Part shown: positions 34,108 to 42,796 of the stretch, in pieces
Layout of the letters: each line of letters opens with the position of its first letter
How positions within the stretch are numbered: the stretch's first letter is position 1
NCBI RefSeq assembly: GCF_009733595.1
Contig: NZ_WOFH01000010.1
Coordinates: 1 to 64,000 of the forward strand
Direction: 5' to 3'
DNA: 64,000 nt
Source: Actinomadura litoris
GTDB taxonomy: Bacteria; Actinomycetota; Actinomycetes; Streptosporangiales; Streptosporangiaceae
Notes under the pieces: model-generated
What the model was told of the DNA's origin: nothing
Database searches by the model: none
The model's input: the letters and a program-made list of their open reading frames with translations, nothing else
Program-made: the position numbers and the translations under genes

Positions 34108-34512
34108 GTGAAGATCCTCATCAGGCTCGTGATCTCGGCCATCGCGCTGTGGGTGGCGCAGGCGCTGGTGGACGGCATCGACCTCACCGCGGGGAGCACG
34201 GCCCGGCGGGTGCTCACGCTGCTGGCGGTCGCGGCCATCTTCGGCGTCATCAACGCCTTCCTGAAACCGGTCATCCAGGTGCTCGGGTGCGCCTTCTACA
34301 TCCTCACGCTCGGCCTGTTCGCGCTGCTGGTGAACGCCGCGCTGCTCATGCTGACGAGCTGGATCGCGGGGAAGCTGAACCTGCCCTTCCACGTGGACTG
34401 GTTCTGGCCCGCGTTCTGGGGGGCGATCATCATCGGCGTCGTGAGCTGGCTGCTCAACATGTTCGTCGCCGACGAGGTGTTCGACCGCGACCGCGACGGT
34501 GAGCGGGGTTGA
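34108..34512 (+). CDS. four-helix membrane protein, PF04020 (YvlD-like)
   Basis: A protein of 134 residues with four hydrophobic helices (LIRLVISAIALWVAQALV, VLTLLAVAAIFGVINAFL, ALLVNAALLMLTSWIAG, FWGAIIIGVVSWLLNMF) and the conserved NAFLKPVIQVL loop. The family is labelled phage-holin-like by sequence, but there is no phage context. GTG 34108 lies 17 bp after the deacetylase gene. Role unknown, perhaps envelope stress. Confidence 0.85.
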   Translation: MKILIRLVISAIALWVAQALVDGIDLTAGSTARRVLTLLAVAAIFGVINAFLKPVIQVLGCAFYILTLGLFALLVNAALLMLTSWIAGKLNLPFHVDWFWPAFWGAIIIGVVSWLLNMFVADEVFDRDRDGERG

Positions 34513-34555
34513 GGCGGCGGTAGGCTCGGGCGGACGCCGAGACGGGGAGGAACAC

Positions 34556-35293
34556 GTGATCAAGGTCGGGGTGCTGGGCGCGCGGGGCCGGATGGGCGCC
34601 GAGGTGTGCCGGGCCGTGCGGGACGCCGACGGCATGGAACTCGCCGCCGCCGTCGACCAGGGCGACGGGCTGGACGCGCTGACCGCCGCCGAGGTCGTCG
34701 TCGACTTCACCCACCCCGGTGTTGTCATGGACAACCTCCAGTGGTGCGTGAAGCACGGGATCCACGCCGTCGTCGGCACCACCGGGTTCGACGCGGCGCG
34801 GCTCGACAGCGTCCGCTCGTGGCTGGAGGAGGGGACGGGCAACGTCCTCATCGCGCCGAACTTCGGCATCGGCGCCGTGCTGATGATGCAGTTCGCGAGG
34901 AAGGCCGCGCCGTTCTTCGAGTCGGTCGAGGTCGTCGAGACCCACCACCCGAACAAGGCGGACGCCCCGTCGGGCACCGCCCGCCGCACCGCCGAGCTGA
35001 TCGCCGCCGCCCGCGCGGAGGCCGGCGCCGCCCCCTTCCCCGACGCCACGTCCACGGCGCTGGACGGCGCGCGCGGCGCCGACGTCGAGGGCGTGCGCGT
35101 CCACGCCGTGCGGATGTCGGGCGCGGTCGCCCACCAGGAGGTGATCCTCGGCGGGCACGGCGAGCTGTTCACGCTCCGGCACGACTCGATGAACCGCGAG
35201 TCGTTCATGCCGGGCGTGGTGCTGGCCGTCCGCGAGGTCGCCGGGCTGCCCGACCGCCTCACGATCGGCATCGAGTCGCTGCTCGGCCTGTGA
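34556..35293 (+). CDS. dapB: 4-hydroxy-tetrahydrodipicolinate reductase
   Basis: A protein of 245 residues that reduces the DapA product with NAD(P)H in lysine/diaminopimelate synthesis. The Rossmann loop is GVLGARGRMGAEV. The catalytic motif THHPNKADAPSGTA and the C-terminal FMPGVVLAVREV are intact. GTG 34556 follows GGGGAGG. The partner dapA lies 17.7 kb away instead of close by. The stop overlaps the next ATG by one base. Confidence 0.94.
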   Translation: MIKVGVLGARGRMGAEVCRAVRDADGMELAAAVDQGDGLDALTAAEVVVDFTHPGVVMDNLQWCVKHGIHAVVGTTGFDAARLDSVRSWLEEGTGNVLIAPNFGIGAVLMMQFARKAAPFFESVEVVETHHPNKADAPSGTARRTAELIAAARAEAGAAPFPDATSTALDGARGADVEGVRVHAVRMSGAVAHQEVILGGHGELFTLRHDSMNRESFMPGVVLAVREVAGLPDRLTIGIESLLGL

Positions 35294-35793
35294 TGGACTT
35301 CGACGCCCGGCCCTGGGAGTACCTCGGCGCGTCGGAGGCGATCGACATCGAGCACCCGCTCGTCCAGACGATCGCCGCACGGCTGCGCAACGGCGACGAC
35401 CTCGCCTACGCCGAGGCCGCGTTCGACCACGTCCGCGACGAGATCACTCATTCGCTGGAGGCGACCGCCTGGCGGGCCTCCGACGCGCTCGACCGGCGGA
35501 CCGGGCTCTGCTTCGCCAAGGCGCACGCCTACGTCGCCCTGCTGCGCGCGGGGGGCATCCAGGCCGGGCTGTGCTACCAGCGGCTGGACGGCGGCCTGCA
35601 CGGCCTCGCCGCCGTGCTGGCCGACGACCGCTGGGTCCATCTCGACCCGCGCGGCACCGACCTGGCCTTCTCCGCGTCCGAGGACCGCCTGGCCTACCCG
35701 GACGCGCCGGTCCTGCCGATGGTGCACGCCGCCCCGCCCCGCGCCGTCCTGGACGCGCTGAAGTCCGCGACGCTGCCCACGGATCTCGGCTGA
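35293..35793 (+). CDS. transglutaminase-like cysteine protein
   Basis: A protein of 166 residues of the transglutaminase-like superfamily. The Cys of RTGLCFAKAHAYVALLRAGG, the His in GLHGLAAV and the Asp in WVHLDPRG form the expected triad, so it may be a peptidase or amidase. It starts one base inside the dapB stop codon (TGATG overlap), hence is probably translated together with dapB. The substrate is unknown. Confidence 0.8.
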   Translation: MDFDARPWEYLGASEAIDIEHPLVQTIAARLRNGDDLAYAEAAFDHVRDEITHSLEATAWRASDALDRRTGLCFAKAHAYVALLRAGGIQAGLCYQRLDGGLHGLAAVLADDRWVHLDPRGTDLAFSASEDRLAYPDAPVLPMVHAAPPRAVLDALKSATLPTDLG

Positions 35794-36459
35794 CTAGCGT
35801 GTGCGCAGCGCCGAGGGGTGCTGCTTGTAGGAGATCTCCAGCTGGCGCCGGGGCCACGCGTCCTCGGGCTCGAACAGCCCGGTCAGCGACGCGACCAGGG
35901 CCGCCTCGCCCCGGCTCACCCGCTTCTTCCCCGGCCCGTGCTCCAGCGCGTAGGCGAACTCGGTGGCGGCGCAGGCGAAGGCGTCCCGGCTGCCGGTGAG
36001 GCAGAGCGTCCGCGCATGGGTGACGGGCCTGAGCCAGTCCCGGAAGCCCTGCCGCCCGACCCGTGCCTCCCAGGCCGCCGCGTCCCGGACGGTGCGCTCG
36101 CCGTCCGGACGCACCGACAGGGGCGTCCCGCCCGCGAGCCGCCGCCGGACGCCGGGCCAGCGCGTCGCGGGGAACCCCAGCGAATGGTGCGCCAGCAGCA
36201 GGTCCACGCGGCCGCCGCACGACTCCAGGAAGCCCTCGTCCCCGTCGATCGGCGCCCCGTCCCGCAGCGGCACGTGGACGAGCGTCCGCCGCGAGTACGC
36301 CGCGAACGAGAACAGCCCGGCCAGGCGCGCCAGCCCCTCGCGGTCGCCGACGAGCCATCCGTGGCCCTCGGGGTCGGACAGGGCCGTGTGCCGCAGCGGC
36401 CGCCACGGCTGGACGACCCGGTGTCCCGCGGCCTGGAACAGGCGCAGCCTCAGACGCAA
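35794..36459 (-). CDS. unrecognised protein downstream of the sigma factor
   Basis: A protein of 221 residues starting at TTG 36459, which has an ideal GGGAGGAACC site in front; longer frames upstream lack one. It begins RLRLRLFQAAGHRVVQPW and contains DLLLAHHSLGFPATRWPGVR and EFAYALEHGPGKKRVSRGEA. No membrane segment, signal peptide or known catalytic motif is seen. It lies 53 bp after the ECF sigma gene in the same direction and may be co-transcribed. It starts where the transglutaminase-like gene ends (convergent, no gap). Confidence 0.6.
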   Translation of the reverse strand: MRLRLRLFQAAGHRVVQPWRPLRHTALSDPEGHGWLVGDREGLARLAGLFSFAAYSRRTLVHVPLRDGAPIDGDEGFLESCGGRVDLLLAHHSLGFPATRWPGVRRRLAGGTPLSVRPDGERTVRDAAAWEARVGRQGFRDWLRPVTHARTLCLTGSRDAFACAATEFAYALEHGPGKKRVSRGEAALVASLTGLFEPEDAWPRRQLEISYKQHPSALRTR

Positions 36460-36512
36460 CGGTTCCTCCCTTCCGACTGAGACGCCGCACCCTCCCCGGA
36501 GGTTCGCCCGCG

Positions 36513-37391
36513 TCAGCCGAGGGACGTGAGGTCGAGGGCGGCGAGCCGCTCGGGGTCGGCGAGGATGTCGATGGCGGCGATCCGCCCGTCGGCGACCGTG
36601 AAGGCCAGCAGCGAGAAGGGCCGCCCGTGGCTGACGGCCACGACCGCCGCCGTGCCGTTGACCAGCGCGGGCGTCAGCTCGTAGGGCGGGTGCCGGAACG
36701 TGAGCGCCTGCCTCGCCACGGTCTCCGCGCCGCGCACCTCCCGCCAGCCGCCGGGCACCGCGCCCTGGTCGGCCCGCAGCACCACGTCCGGGTCGAGGAC
36801 GGCGACGAGCGCCTCGAAGTCCCCGCCGGTCGCCGCCGCCTGGAACGCCTCCACGACCTCGCGCTGCCGCGCCAGGTCGCGTTCGGGCACGGGCACCGAG
36901 CCGCGCACCCTCCGCCGCGCCCTGCTGGCGAGCTGCCGGGACGCGGCGGGCGAGCGCCCCACGATCGGCGCGATCTCCTCGAACGGCACCGCGAACAGGT
37001 CGTGCAGGACGAACGCCAGCCGTTCCGCGGGCGTGAGCGACTGCAGGACGACCAGCAGCGCGAGCCCGACCGAGTCGGCCAGCACCGCCCGCTGCTCCGG
37101 ATCGACCCCGTCGACCGAGCTGACCACGGGATCCGGCAGCCGCTCGTCGAGCGGCGTCTCGCGCCGCGACGTCCGGGACCGCAGCATGTCCATGCACACC
37201 CGCCCGACCACCGTGGTCAGCCACCCGCCGAGGTTCTGCACGGCGTCGGCGTCGGTCCGGCTGAGCCGCAGCCACGCCTCCTGCACGGCGTCGTCGGCCT
37301 CGGCGAGCGACCCGAGCATCCGGTAGGCGACGGCCTTCAGATGCCCCCGGTGGTCCTCGAACCGCTCGGCCAGAAACTCCCGCTCGTCCAT
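36513..37391 (-). CDS. ECF sigma factor with SnoaL-like C-terminal domain (SigJ/ECF41 type)
   Basis: A protein of 292 residues. Region 2 is AVAYRMLGSLAEADDAVQEA, region 4 is VPFEEIAPIVGRSPAASRQL, and a ~115-residue SnoaL/NTF2-like domain follows. LPDP between regions 2 and 4 takes the place of the WLPEP linker of ECF41 factors. In that group the C-terminal domain replaces an anti-sigma factor. ATG 37391 has GGAGG upstream. A self-promoter of the ECF41 pattern is present at 37427-37452. No typical oxidoreductase partner is next to it. Confidence 0.87.
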   Translation of the reverse strand: MDEREFLAERFEDHRGHLKAVAYRMLGSLAEADDAVQEAWLRLSRTDADAVQNLGGWLTTVVGRVCMDMLRSRTSRRETPLDERLPDPVVSSVDGVDPEQRAVLADSVGLALLVVLQSLTPAERLAFVLHDLFAVPFEEIAPIVGRSPAASRQLASRARRRVRGSVPVPERDLARQREVVEAFQAAATGGDFEALVAVLDPDVVLRADQGAVPGGWREVRGAETVARQALTFRHPPYELTPALVNGTAAVVAVSHGRPFSLLAFTVADGRIAAIDILADPERLAALDLTSLG

Positions 37392-37426
37392 CGACCCCAT
37401 CCTCCGTTCGGCCACGTCACAGCTAT

Positions 37427-37452
37427 GACGCGCCCGACCGCGAGTATGTGAC
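37427..37452 (-). promoter_or_regulatory. ECF41-type self-promoter of the sigma factor gene
   Basis: On the minus strand GTCACA (37452-37447) is followed by exactly 16 bases and CGTC (37430-37427), 36 bp before the ATG. ECF41 sigma factors are described as recognising TGTCACA-N16-CGTC, so the gene is probably autoregulated. The base before GTCACA is C instead of T. Confidence 0.65.
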
Positions 37453-37562
37453 GGGTCCGGCCGTGCCGGATCCGGGACTCCCGCCCGGCCGGGAGGGCGG
37501 AGTGATCCCTTGTGCGGGCGGCGGGGCGGGCCTAGCGTTCGGCGGAGTGGGAGGGAGAGCCT

Positions 37563-38408
37563 GTGGACGACTCGGACGCGCGGCGGATGTGGACGGTGCT
37601 GGAGCCGCTGCACGTGGTGACGTACTTCTCACCGGAGAGCCTCGGGGCCTTCAAGGAGGTCGGGCTCCGGGGCTTCTGGATGGGATATTTCGGCGGACGG
37701 GCCGCGCCGCTCGGGCCGGTGGCGGCGGGCGTGGTCGAGGCGACGTTCTTCGGGTTCCACCCGGCGCGGGTGCGGCGGGCCGTCCCGGACGCGTGGGGGT
37801 TCGCGGCGCCGGAGGCCATCCTGCGGGCGCGGAGCGAGGCGGCGGCGGCGAACCTGCGGCGGGTCGCGCCGGGGATCGAGGACGCCGCGCCCGAGATCGT
37901 GCCCCTGCTCGCGAGGGTCGTCGACGCGGCGGACGGCGCCGGGCGCCCCCTGTTCGCCGCCAACCGCGACCTCGGCCTGCCGGATGATCCCGTGGAGGCG
38001 CTCTGGCAGCTCGCCACGTCGCTGCGGGAGCACCGGGGCGACGGGCATGTGGCGGCGCTGACCGCCGAGGGGCTCGGCGGGCTGGAGGCGAACGTCCTGG
38101 CCAGCGGGGTCGGAGCCGTCCCGGGGGACATGGTGTCCAAGGCGCGCGGCTGGTCGGAGGAGGAGTGGCGGGAGGCGTCGGCCGCCCTCGCCGCGCGCGG
38201 GCTCCTGGACGGGGACGCGGCGACCGGCACCGGCCGGGCCCTCAGGGCGGAGGTCGAGCGGCGCACCGACGCGCTCGCGGCGCCGCCCTTCCGGGTCCTG
38301 GACGACCCGGAAGGGCTCTACCGGACGCTCGTGCCGTTCGCGCGGGCCGTGGCCGACGCGGGCGAGGTCCCCTTCCCCAACCCGGTCGGCGTGCCCCGAG
38401 TCGACTAG
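37563..38408 (+). CDS. SCO6745-family protein
   Basis: A protein of 281 residues of an actinobacterial family named after SCO6745 (MWTVLEPLHVVTYFSPESL, GFWMGYFGGRAAPLG, ATFFGFHPARVRRAVPDAW). The C-terminal third looks like a winged-helix fold (WSEEEWREASAALAARGLL). The biochemical role is unknown. Start GTG 37563 with GGGAGGGAGAG upstream. It overlaps the convergent ftsH gene by 4 bp. Confidence 0.8.
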   Translation: MDDSDARRMWTVLEPLHVVTYFSPESLGAFKEVGLRGFWMGYFGGRAAPLGPVAAGVVEATFFGFHPARVRRAVPDAWGFAAPEAILRARSEAAAANLRRVAPGIEDAAPEIVPLLARVVDAADGAGRPLFAANRDLGLPDDPVEALWQLATSLREHRGDGHVAALTAEGLGGLEANVLASGVGAVPGDMVSKARGWSEEEWREASAALAARGLLDGDAATGTGRALRAEVERRTDALAAPPFRVLDDPEGLYRTLVPFARAVADAGEVPFPNPVGVPRVD

Positions 38409-40465
38409 TGCTGGGTCGGGGACGGGAACTTCGTGGTCTCCACGGGGACCGTGACGCGCTCGATCCCCGCGGCCGCGTAGGCGGCCTCCTCGTCCAGCGT
38501 CTCGTGTTCGAGGAGGACGCGGGCGAGGGAGTCCAGCTTGTCGCGGTTGGCGCGGAGGGTCTCCAGGGCCTCGGCGTAGCACTCGTCCACGATGCGGCGG
38601 GCCTCCAGGTCGACCGCGTCGAGGGTGCCCTGGGCGGCGTACTGGCCCATCGGGTCCATGCCGTCGGCGGGCAGGATCGACAGCGGGCCGACCTTCGGGG
38701 ACATGCCCCAGCGGCCGACCATGCCGCGGGCGATCTTGGTGACCTGCTCCAGGTCGCTCTCCGACCCGGTGGTGATCACGCCGAAGACCAGCTCCTCGGC
38801 GGCCATCCCGCCGAGCGCGCCGATGATGCGGCCGCGCAGGTAGCGCTCGTCGTAGGCGTACCGGTCGCTCTCGGGGGTCGACACGGTGACGCCGAGCGCG
38901 CGGCCGTGCGGCACGATCGTGATCTTGCGGACGGGGTCGGCGCCCGGCTGGAGCATGCCGAGCAGGCCGTGCCCGGACTCGTGGTAGGACGTGCGGCGCC
39001 GCTCCTCGAACGGCATGACCAGCGAGCGGCGGGTGCCGAGCTGCACCTTCTCCAGCGCGGACTGGAAGTCGGCCATGTCGACCGCGCCCTTCTCGCGCTT
39101 GACGGCGAGCAGGGCGGCCTCGTTGACCAGGTTGGCGAGCTCCGCGCCCGTCATGCCCGGCGTCATCTTGGCGACGGAGGTGATGTCGGAGTCGCCCGCG
39201 AGCGGCACCTCGCGGGTGTGGACGCGCAGGATCGCGACGCGCCCGTCCAGGTCGGGCGGGGCGACGGCGACCTGGCGGTCGAACCGGCCGGGGCGCATGA
39301 GCGCCGGGTCCAGGATGTCGGGGCGGTTGGTCGCGGCGATCACGACGACGCCCTCCGAGCCGGAGAACCCGTCCATCTCGGTGAGGATCTGGTTGAGGGT
39401 CTGCTCGCGCTCGTCGTGGCCGCCCATGCTGGCGCCGCTCCCGCGGGCCCGCCCGATCGTGTCGATCTCGTCGATGAAGATGATCGACGGGGCGGTCTTG
39501 CGCGCCTCGGTGAACAGCTCGCGGACGCGGGCCGCGCCGACCCCCACGACCATCTCGATGAACTCCGACGCGGCGGCGGAGTAGAACGGCACGTCGGCCT
39601 CGCCCGCGACGGCGCGGGCCAGCAGCGTCTTGCCGGTGCCGGGCGAGCCGGTGAGCAGCACCCCGCGGGGGACACGGGCGCCCATCCGCCGGTACTTGCC
39701 GGGGTCCTTGAGGAAGTCGACGATCTCGCTCAGCTCGGCCTCGACCTCGTCGATCCCCGCGACGTCGGCGAACGTGGCGCGCTTCTCGTCCGGCTGGACG
39801 GGCTTGGGGGACCGGCCGAAGCCGCCCATGATCCCGCCGCCTCCGCCGCCCGACATCCGGCGCTGGAGCCAGACCATCACGCCGATCCACAGGCCGACGA
39901 ACAGCAGCGTCGGCAGCAGCGAGAGCAGGAGGTTGGCGAGCAGCCCCCGGTCCTCGCTGACGGGCTTGGCCTCGACCTGGACGCCCTTCCGCACCATCTC
40001 GGTGTAGATCTTGTCGTCGGCGAACGCGGGGCGCAGCGTCTCGAACGAGGTGTAGGTCTTCTTCGTGTCGGCCTGGCCGGGCACCTGCTGGGCGTTCTTC
40101 AGCTTCCCCTGGATCTGGTAGCCCTTGGTGTAGACGTCCTTGACGTTGCCCGCCGACACCTGCTGCGTGAACGCGGTGTAGGGCACCGACACCCGCTCCT
40201 GCTTGCCGGTGATGTGCATCGAGGCGTAGCTCAGCCCGAACACGACGGCCAGGAGCAGCCAGAACAGGTAGGTGTTGCGGCCGGGTTTCCAGCCGCCGCC
40301 GAAGCCGCGCGCGCGTCGCTCCGGCCGCCGCTCCGGCACCCCTTCGGCCCGCCAGGGCTGCTCGGGGTCGTTGCGGGGCGGGACCGACTGGCGCCTGTCG
40401 GGTTCGCCGGGGCCTCCTCGGCGCGCCGCCTCGCTCGGCTGCGGCGCGGGTCGCTTGGACGGCAC
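38405..40465 (-). CDS. ftsH: ATP-dependent zinc metalloprotease FtsH
   Basis: A protein of 686 residues. A Pro/Arg-rich N-terminus is followed by membrane helix 1 (YLFWLLLAVVFGLSYASM), an external domain, membrane helix 2 (LLLSLLPTLLFVGLWIGVMV) and the AAA domain (Walker A GSPGTGKT, Walker B IIFIDEID, SRH NRPDILDPALMRPGRFDRQ). The protease has HESGH and the third ligand Asp in GSESDLEQV. It removes damaged membrane proteins. Start GTG 40465 follows GGGGGGAAGG. Actinomycetes often have a second ftsH elsewhere, so this may not be the main copy. Confidence 0.92.
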   Translation of the reverse strand: MPSKRPAPQPSEAARRGGPGEPDRRQSVPPRNDPEQPWRAEGVPERRPERRARGFGGGWKPGRNTYLFWLLLAVVFGLSYASMHITGKQERVSVPYTAFTQQVSAGNVKDVYTKGYQIQGKLKNAQQVPGQADTKKTYTSFETLRPAFADDKIYTEMVRKGVQVEAKPVSEDRGLLANLLLSLLPTLLFVGLWIGVMVWLQRRMSGGGGGGIMGGFGRSPKPVQPDEKRATFADVAGIDEVEAELSEIVDFLKDPGKYRRMGARVPRGVLLTGSPGTGKTLLARAVAGEADVPFYSAAASEFIEMVVGVGAARVRELFTEARKTAPSIIFIDEIDTIGRARGSGASMGGHDEREQTLNQILTEMDGFSGSEGVVVIAATNRPDILDPALMRPGRFDRQVAVAPPDLDGRVAILRVHTREVPLAGDSDITSVAKMTPGMTGAELANLVNEAALLAVKREKGAVDMADFQSALEKVQLGTRRSLVMPFEERRRTSYHESGHGLLGMLQPGADPVRKITIVPHGRALGVTVSTPESDRYAYDERYLRGRIIGALGGMAAEELVFGVITTGSESDLEQVTKIARGMVGRWGMSPKVGPLSILPADGMDPMGQYAAQGTLDAVDLEARRIVDECYAEALETLRANRDKLDSLARVLLEHETLDEEAAYAAAGIERVTVPVETTKFPSPTQH

Positions 40466-40610
40466 GACTGACCTTCCCCCCGTACACGTCACCAGGCCGG
40501 GGCCGGTGAACACGATCTTCCCGGGCGCGTGCCCGCGGGTCGCGGTTGCGCGCAAGCCCGGTTGCGGGCTCCGGGGGAGTAAACGGCGTACGGCCCCCGG
40601 ACGTTCCCTC

Positions 40611-40680
40611 TTGCCAAAGCTAATCCTCTTAGCTAGCCTGTTGGCTAACAAGCTTAGCCAGTTGCAAAAAGTCATTAGCC
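40611..40680 (+). promoter_or_regulatory. promoter with paired operators for the SRPBCC gene
   Basis: TTGCCA (40611-40616), 17 bp, TAGCCT (40634-40639) is a strong promoter. Between the two boxes lies the inverted repeat GCTAA-N5-TTAGC (40619-40633). Over the transcript start lies GGCTAA-N5-TTAGCC (40643-40659), and a third half-site TTAGCC is at 40675-40680. The stretch is far richer in A+T than its surroundings. This is the layout of a repressed promoter, likely for a TetR- or MarR-type repressor that is not encoded nearby. Confidence 0.7.
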
Positions 40681-40692
40681 AAGGAGGCCGCC

Positions 40693-41202
40693 ATGATCCG
40701 CCGCGTCGTCGTCACCGCCCTCACCGTCCCGGTCCTGGCCGCCGGCGGCCTGCTCGCCTGGGGCGAGCTGGCGCCGCACGAGGTCAGCAGCACCGTCGAG
40801 ATCGCCGCGCCCGCCGACAAGGTCTACGGCATCCTCACCGACTTCGGCAGCTTCCCGGAGTGGAACCCGTTCATCGTCAAGGCCGAGGGCGAGCCGAGGA
40901 AGGGCGCGCGGCTCCGCAACGTGCTGCGCGACTCCGGCGGAAGCTCGATGACGTTCGAGCCGAAGGTCCTCGCCGCCGAGCCGGGCCGAGAGCTGCGCTG
41001 GATCGGGCGCCTGTGGGTGCCCGGGATCGTGGACGGGGAGCACTACTTCCGGATCGAGCCCGCCGGGCAGGGCCGCGTCCGCCTCACCCAGGGCGAGCGG
41101 TTCAGCGGCGCGCTCGTCCCGGTCGCGGGCGGCCAGCTCAAGATGGAGGACGAGTTCGCCGCCATGAACGCCGCCCTCAAGGCCCGCGCCGAAGCGTCCT
41201 GA
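40693..41202 (+). CDS. SRPBCC-fold polyketide cyclase/lipid-binding-like protein
   Basis: A protein of 169 residues with an N-terminal hydrophobic segment (VVVTALTVPVLAAGGLLAW) that could be a signal or anchor. A START/SRPBCC domain follows (VSSTVEIAAPADKVYGILTD, FPEWNPFIVKAEGEP). Such proteins bind hydrophobic ligands; some are cyclases. AAGGAGG precedes ATG 40693. Its promoter has two inverted repeats, so expression is presumably induced by a signal. Confidence 0.82.
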   Translation: MIRRVVVTALTVPVLAAGGLLAWGELAPHEVSSTVEIAAPADKVYGILTDFGSFPEWNPFIVKAEGEPRKGARLRNVLRDSGGSSMTFEPKVLAAEPGRELRWIGRLWVPGIVDGEHYFRIEPAGQGRVRLTQGERFSGALVPVAGGQLKMEDEFAAMNAALKARAEAS

Positions 41203-41210
41203 CGCGGGCG

Positions 41211-41990
41211 TCAGCGGGCGGGGCCGGGGCCGGCGAAGCCGTACTTGCCCAGCAGCTTCTGCGCCTCGGGCGTGCTCAGCCACGACACGAACGCGTTCGC
41301 CTCGTCCAGGTGGTGGCCGCCCCTGACGGCCGACGCCGGATAGGCCGCCGTGACGTTGAGGTTCGCCGGGATCGGGACGCTGCTCGCCGCCGCCCCCGCC
41401 GACCCCAGGTCGGTGATGTAGACGAGGCCGGCGTCGGCGTCCCCGGTGCGGATCCGGTCCAGTACCGCGCGGGCGCTGATCTCCTCCGACCTCCAACGCA
41501 CGCTCACCCCGGCCCGCGCCAGGACCTGCCGGGCGTACCGTCCGACCGGGACGATCTCGGCCCCCGCCACGACCCGCAGCCCCGGTCGCGCGAGGTCGCG
41601 CACGTCGCGGATGCCGCGCGGGTTGCCGGGCGCGACCGCGATCGTCATCGAGTTGTGCGCGATGACCGGGCGGGGGCCGGTCAGGTAGCGGTCGGCCTTC
41701 CGCATGCTCGCCTCGTCCGCCGTCACCAGGACGTCGCCGGGGTCGTGATCGGACAGCCGGCCCGCCATCTCCTGCGACCCGCCGAACTCCAGCCTCACCT
41801 TCACGCCAGGGTTGGCCTGCGAATACGCCAGACCCATCTCCCCGAACGCCTCGGTCAGCGACGAGGCCGCGAGGACCCTCAGCGTCACCGGGCCCGACGA
41901 ACCGCCGCAGCCCGCCGTGAGGCCGAGCAGCACGAGAACGGTGAGCAGCGCGGATGCTCGGGGGCGGCGCCGGCCGGGGGAGTCGGGCAT
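41211..41990 (-). CDS. modA: molybdate-type ABC transporter binding lipoprotein
   Basis: A lipoprotein of 259 residues: signal with lipobox LTAGC, then a ModA-type binding fold. LRVLAASSLTEAFGEMGLAY, GSQEMAGRLSDHDPGDVLVT and DAGLVYITD are the usual segments with the Ser residues that hold the oxyanion. ModB and ModC are not next to it, so it is an orphan or pairs with genes elsewhere. The substrate (molybdate or tungstate) is inferred from the family. Confidence 0.85.
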   Translation of the reverse strand: MPDSPGRRRPRASALLTVLVLLGLTAGCGGSSGPVTLRVLAASSLTEAFGEMGLAYSQANPGVKVRLEFGGSQEMAGRLSDHDPGDVLVTADEASMRKADRYLTGPRPVIAHNSMTIAVAPGNPRGIRDVRDLARPGLRVVAGAEIVPVGRYARQVLARAGVSVRWRSEEISARAVLDRIRTGDADAGLVYITDLGSAGAAASSVPIPANLNVTAAYPASAVRGGHHLDEANAFVSWLSTPEAQKLLGKYGFAGPGPAR

Positions 41991-42103
41991 ATGGCCCGAT
42001 CTTAGGGTCCCAGGGCATTCGCTCCCGTGATTCCGCCCTGGCGTGTCAGTGCCCCGCACTAGTGTTCCGGATAGCTGGAGATCACTTCCCCGGAGGCCCG
42101 ACG

Positions 42104-42784
42104 ATGTCGCTCGACCTGATGGAATCGCTGCCCGGCGACTGGCGGGAGCGGCTCGACCCGCTGCTCGACCCGATCGCCACCGCCGCCCTTGAGGCATTCG
42201 TGGCCGCCGAGTACGCCGAGCAGACCGTCTACCCCCCGCAGGCCGACCTGTTCAACGCGTTCAGGCACTGCGCGTACGAGAACACCCGCGTCCTGATCCT
42301 CGGGCAGGACCCCTACCACGGCCCCGGCCAGGCGCACGGGCTCAGCTTCAGCGTCCGCGAGGGCGTGCGGCTGCCCCCGTCGCTGCGCAACATCTACAAG
42401 GAGCTGGCCGCCGACCTGGAGATCCCGCCCGCGGGGTCCGGAGACCTCACCCGGTGGGCCGACCAGGGCGTCCTGCTGCTCAACGCGGTGCTGACCGTCC
42501 GCGCGGGCGACGCCGGGTCGCACGCCGGCAAGGGCTGGGAGGACTTCACCGACGCCGCGATCCGCGCCCTCAACGACAAGACCGACCGCGTCGTCTTCGT
42601 GCTCTGGGGCGCCTACGCGCGCAAGAAGGCCCGCCTCATCACCGGCCCCCAGCACACCGTGATCGAGTCGGCCCACCCGAGCCCGCTCAGCGCCAAGAAG
42701 TTCTTCGGCACGCGCCCCTTCAGCGCCGTGAACAAGGCCCTGGTGGACGCGGGCCGCTCCGAGATCGACTGGAACCTCGCCTAG
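42104..42784 (+). CDS. ung: uracil-DNA glycosylase, family 1
   Basis: A protein of 226 residues that removes uracil from DNA. The water-activating motif is GQDPYHGPGQAHGLSFSV, and the Leu-loop motif is HPSPLSAKKFFGTRPFS. VLLLNAVLTVRAG and FVLWGAYARKK are also typical. All catalytic residues are present. ATG 42104 follows CGGAGG. The dispersed element copy B begins 13 bp after its stop codon. Confidence 0.94.
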   Translation: MSLDLMESLPGDWRERLDPLLDPIATAALEAFVAAEYAEQTVYPPQADLFNAFRHCAYENTRVLILGQDPYHGPGQAHGLSFSVREGVRLPPSLRNIYKELAADLEIPPAGSGDLTRWADQGVLLLNAVLTVRAGDAGSHAGKGWEDFTDAAIRALNDKTDRVVFVLWGAYARKKARLITGPQHTVIESAHPSPLSAKKFFGTRPFSAVNKALVDAGRSEIDWNLA

Positions 42785-42796
42785 GACACCCCGCAG

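Noticed and set aside
34108..34512. Phage holin and hence a prophage
   Set aside because: PF04020 proteins carry a phage-holin label by name only. No phage genes are near, and the gene sits in a core-gene run.
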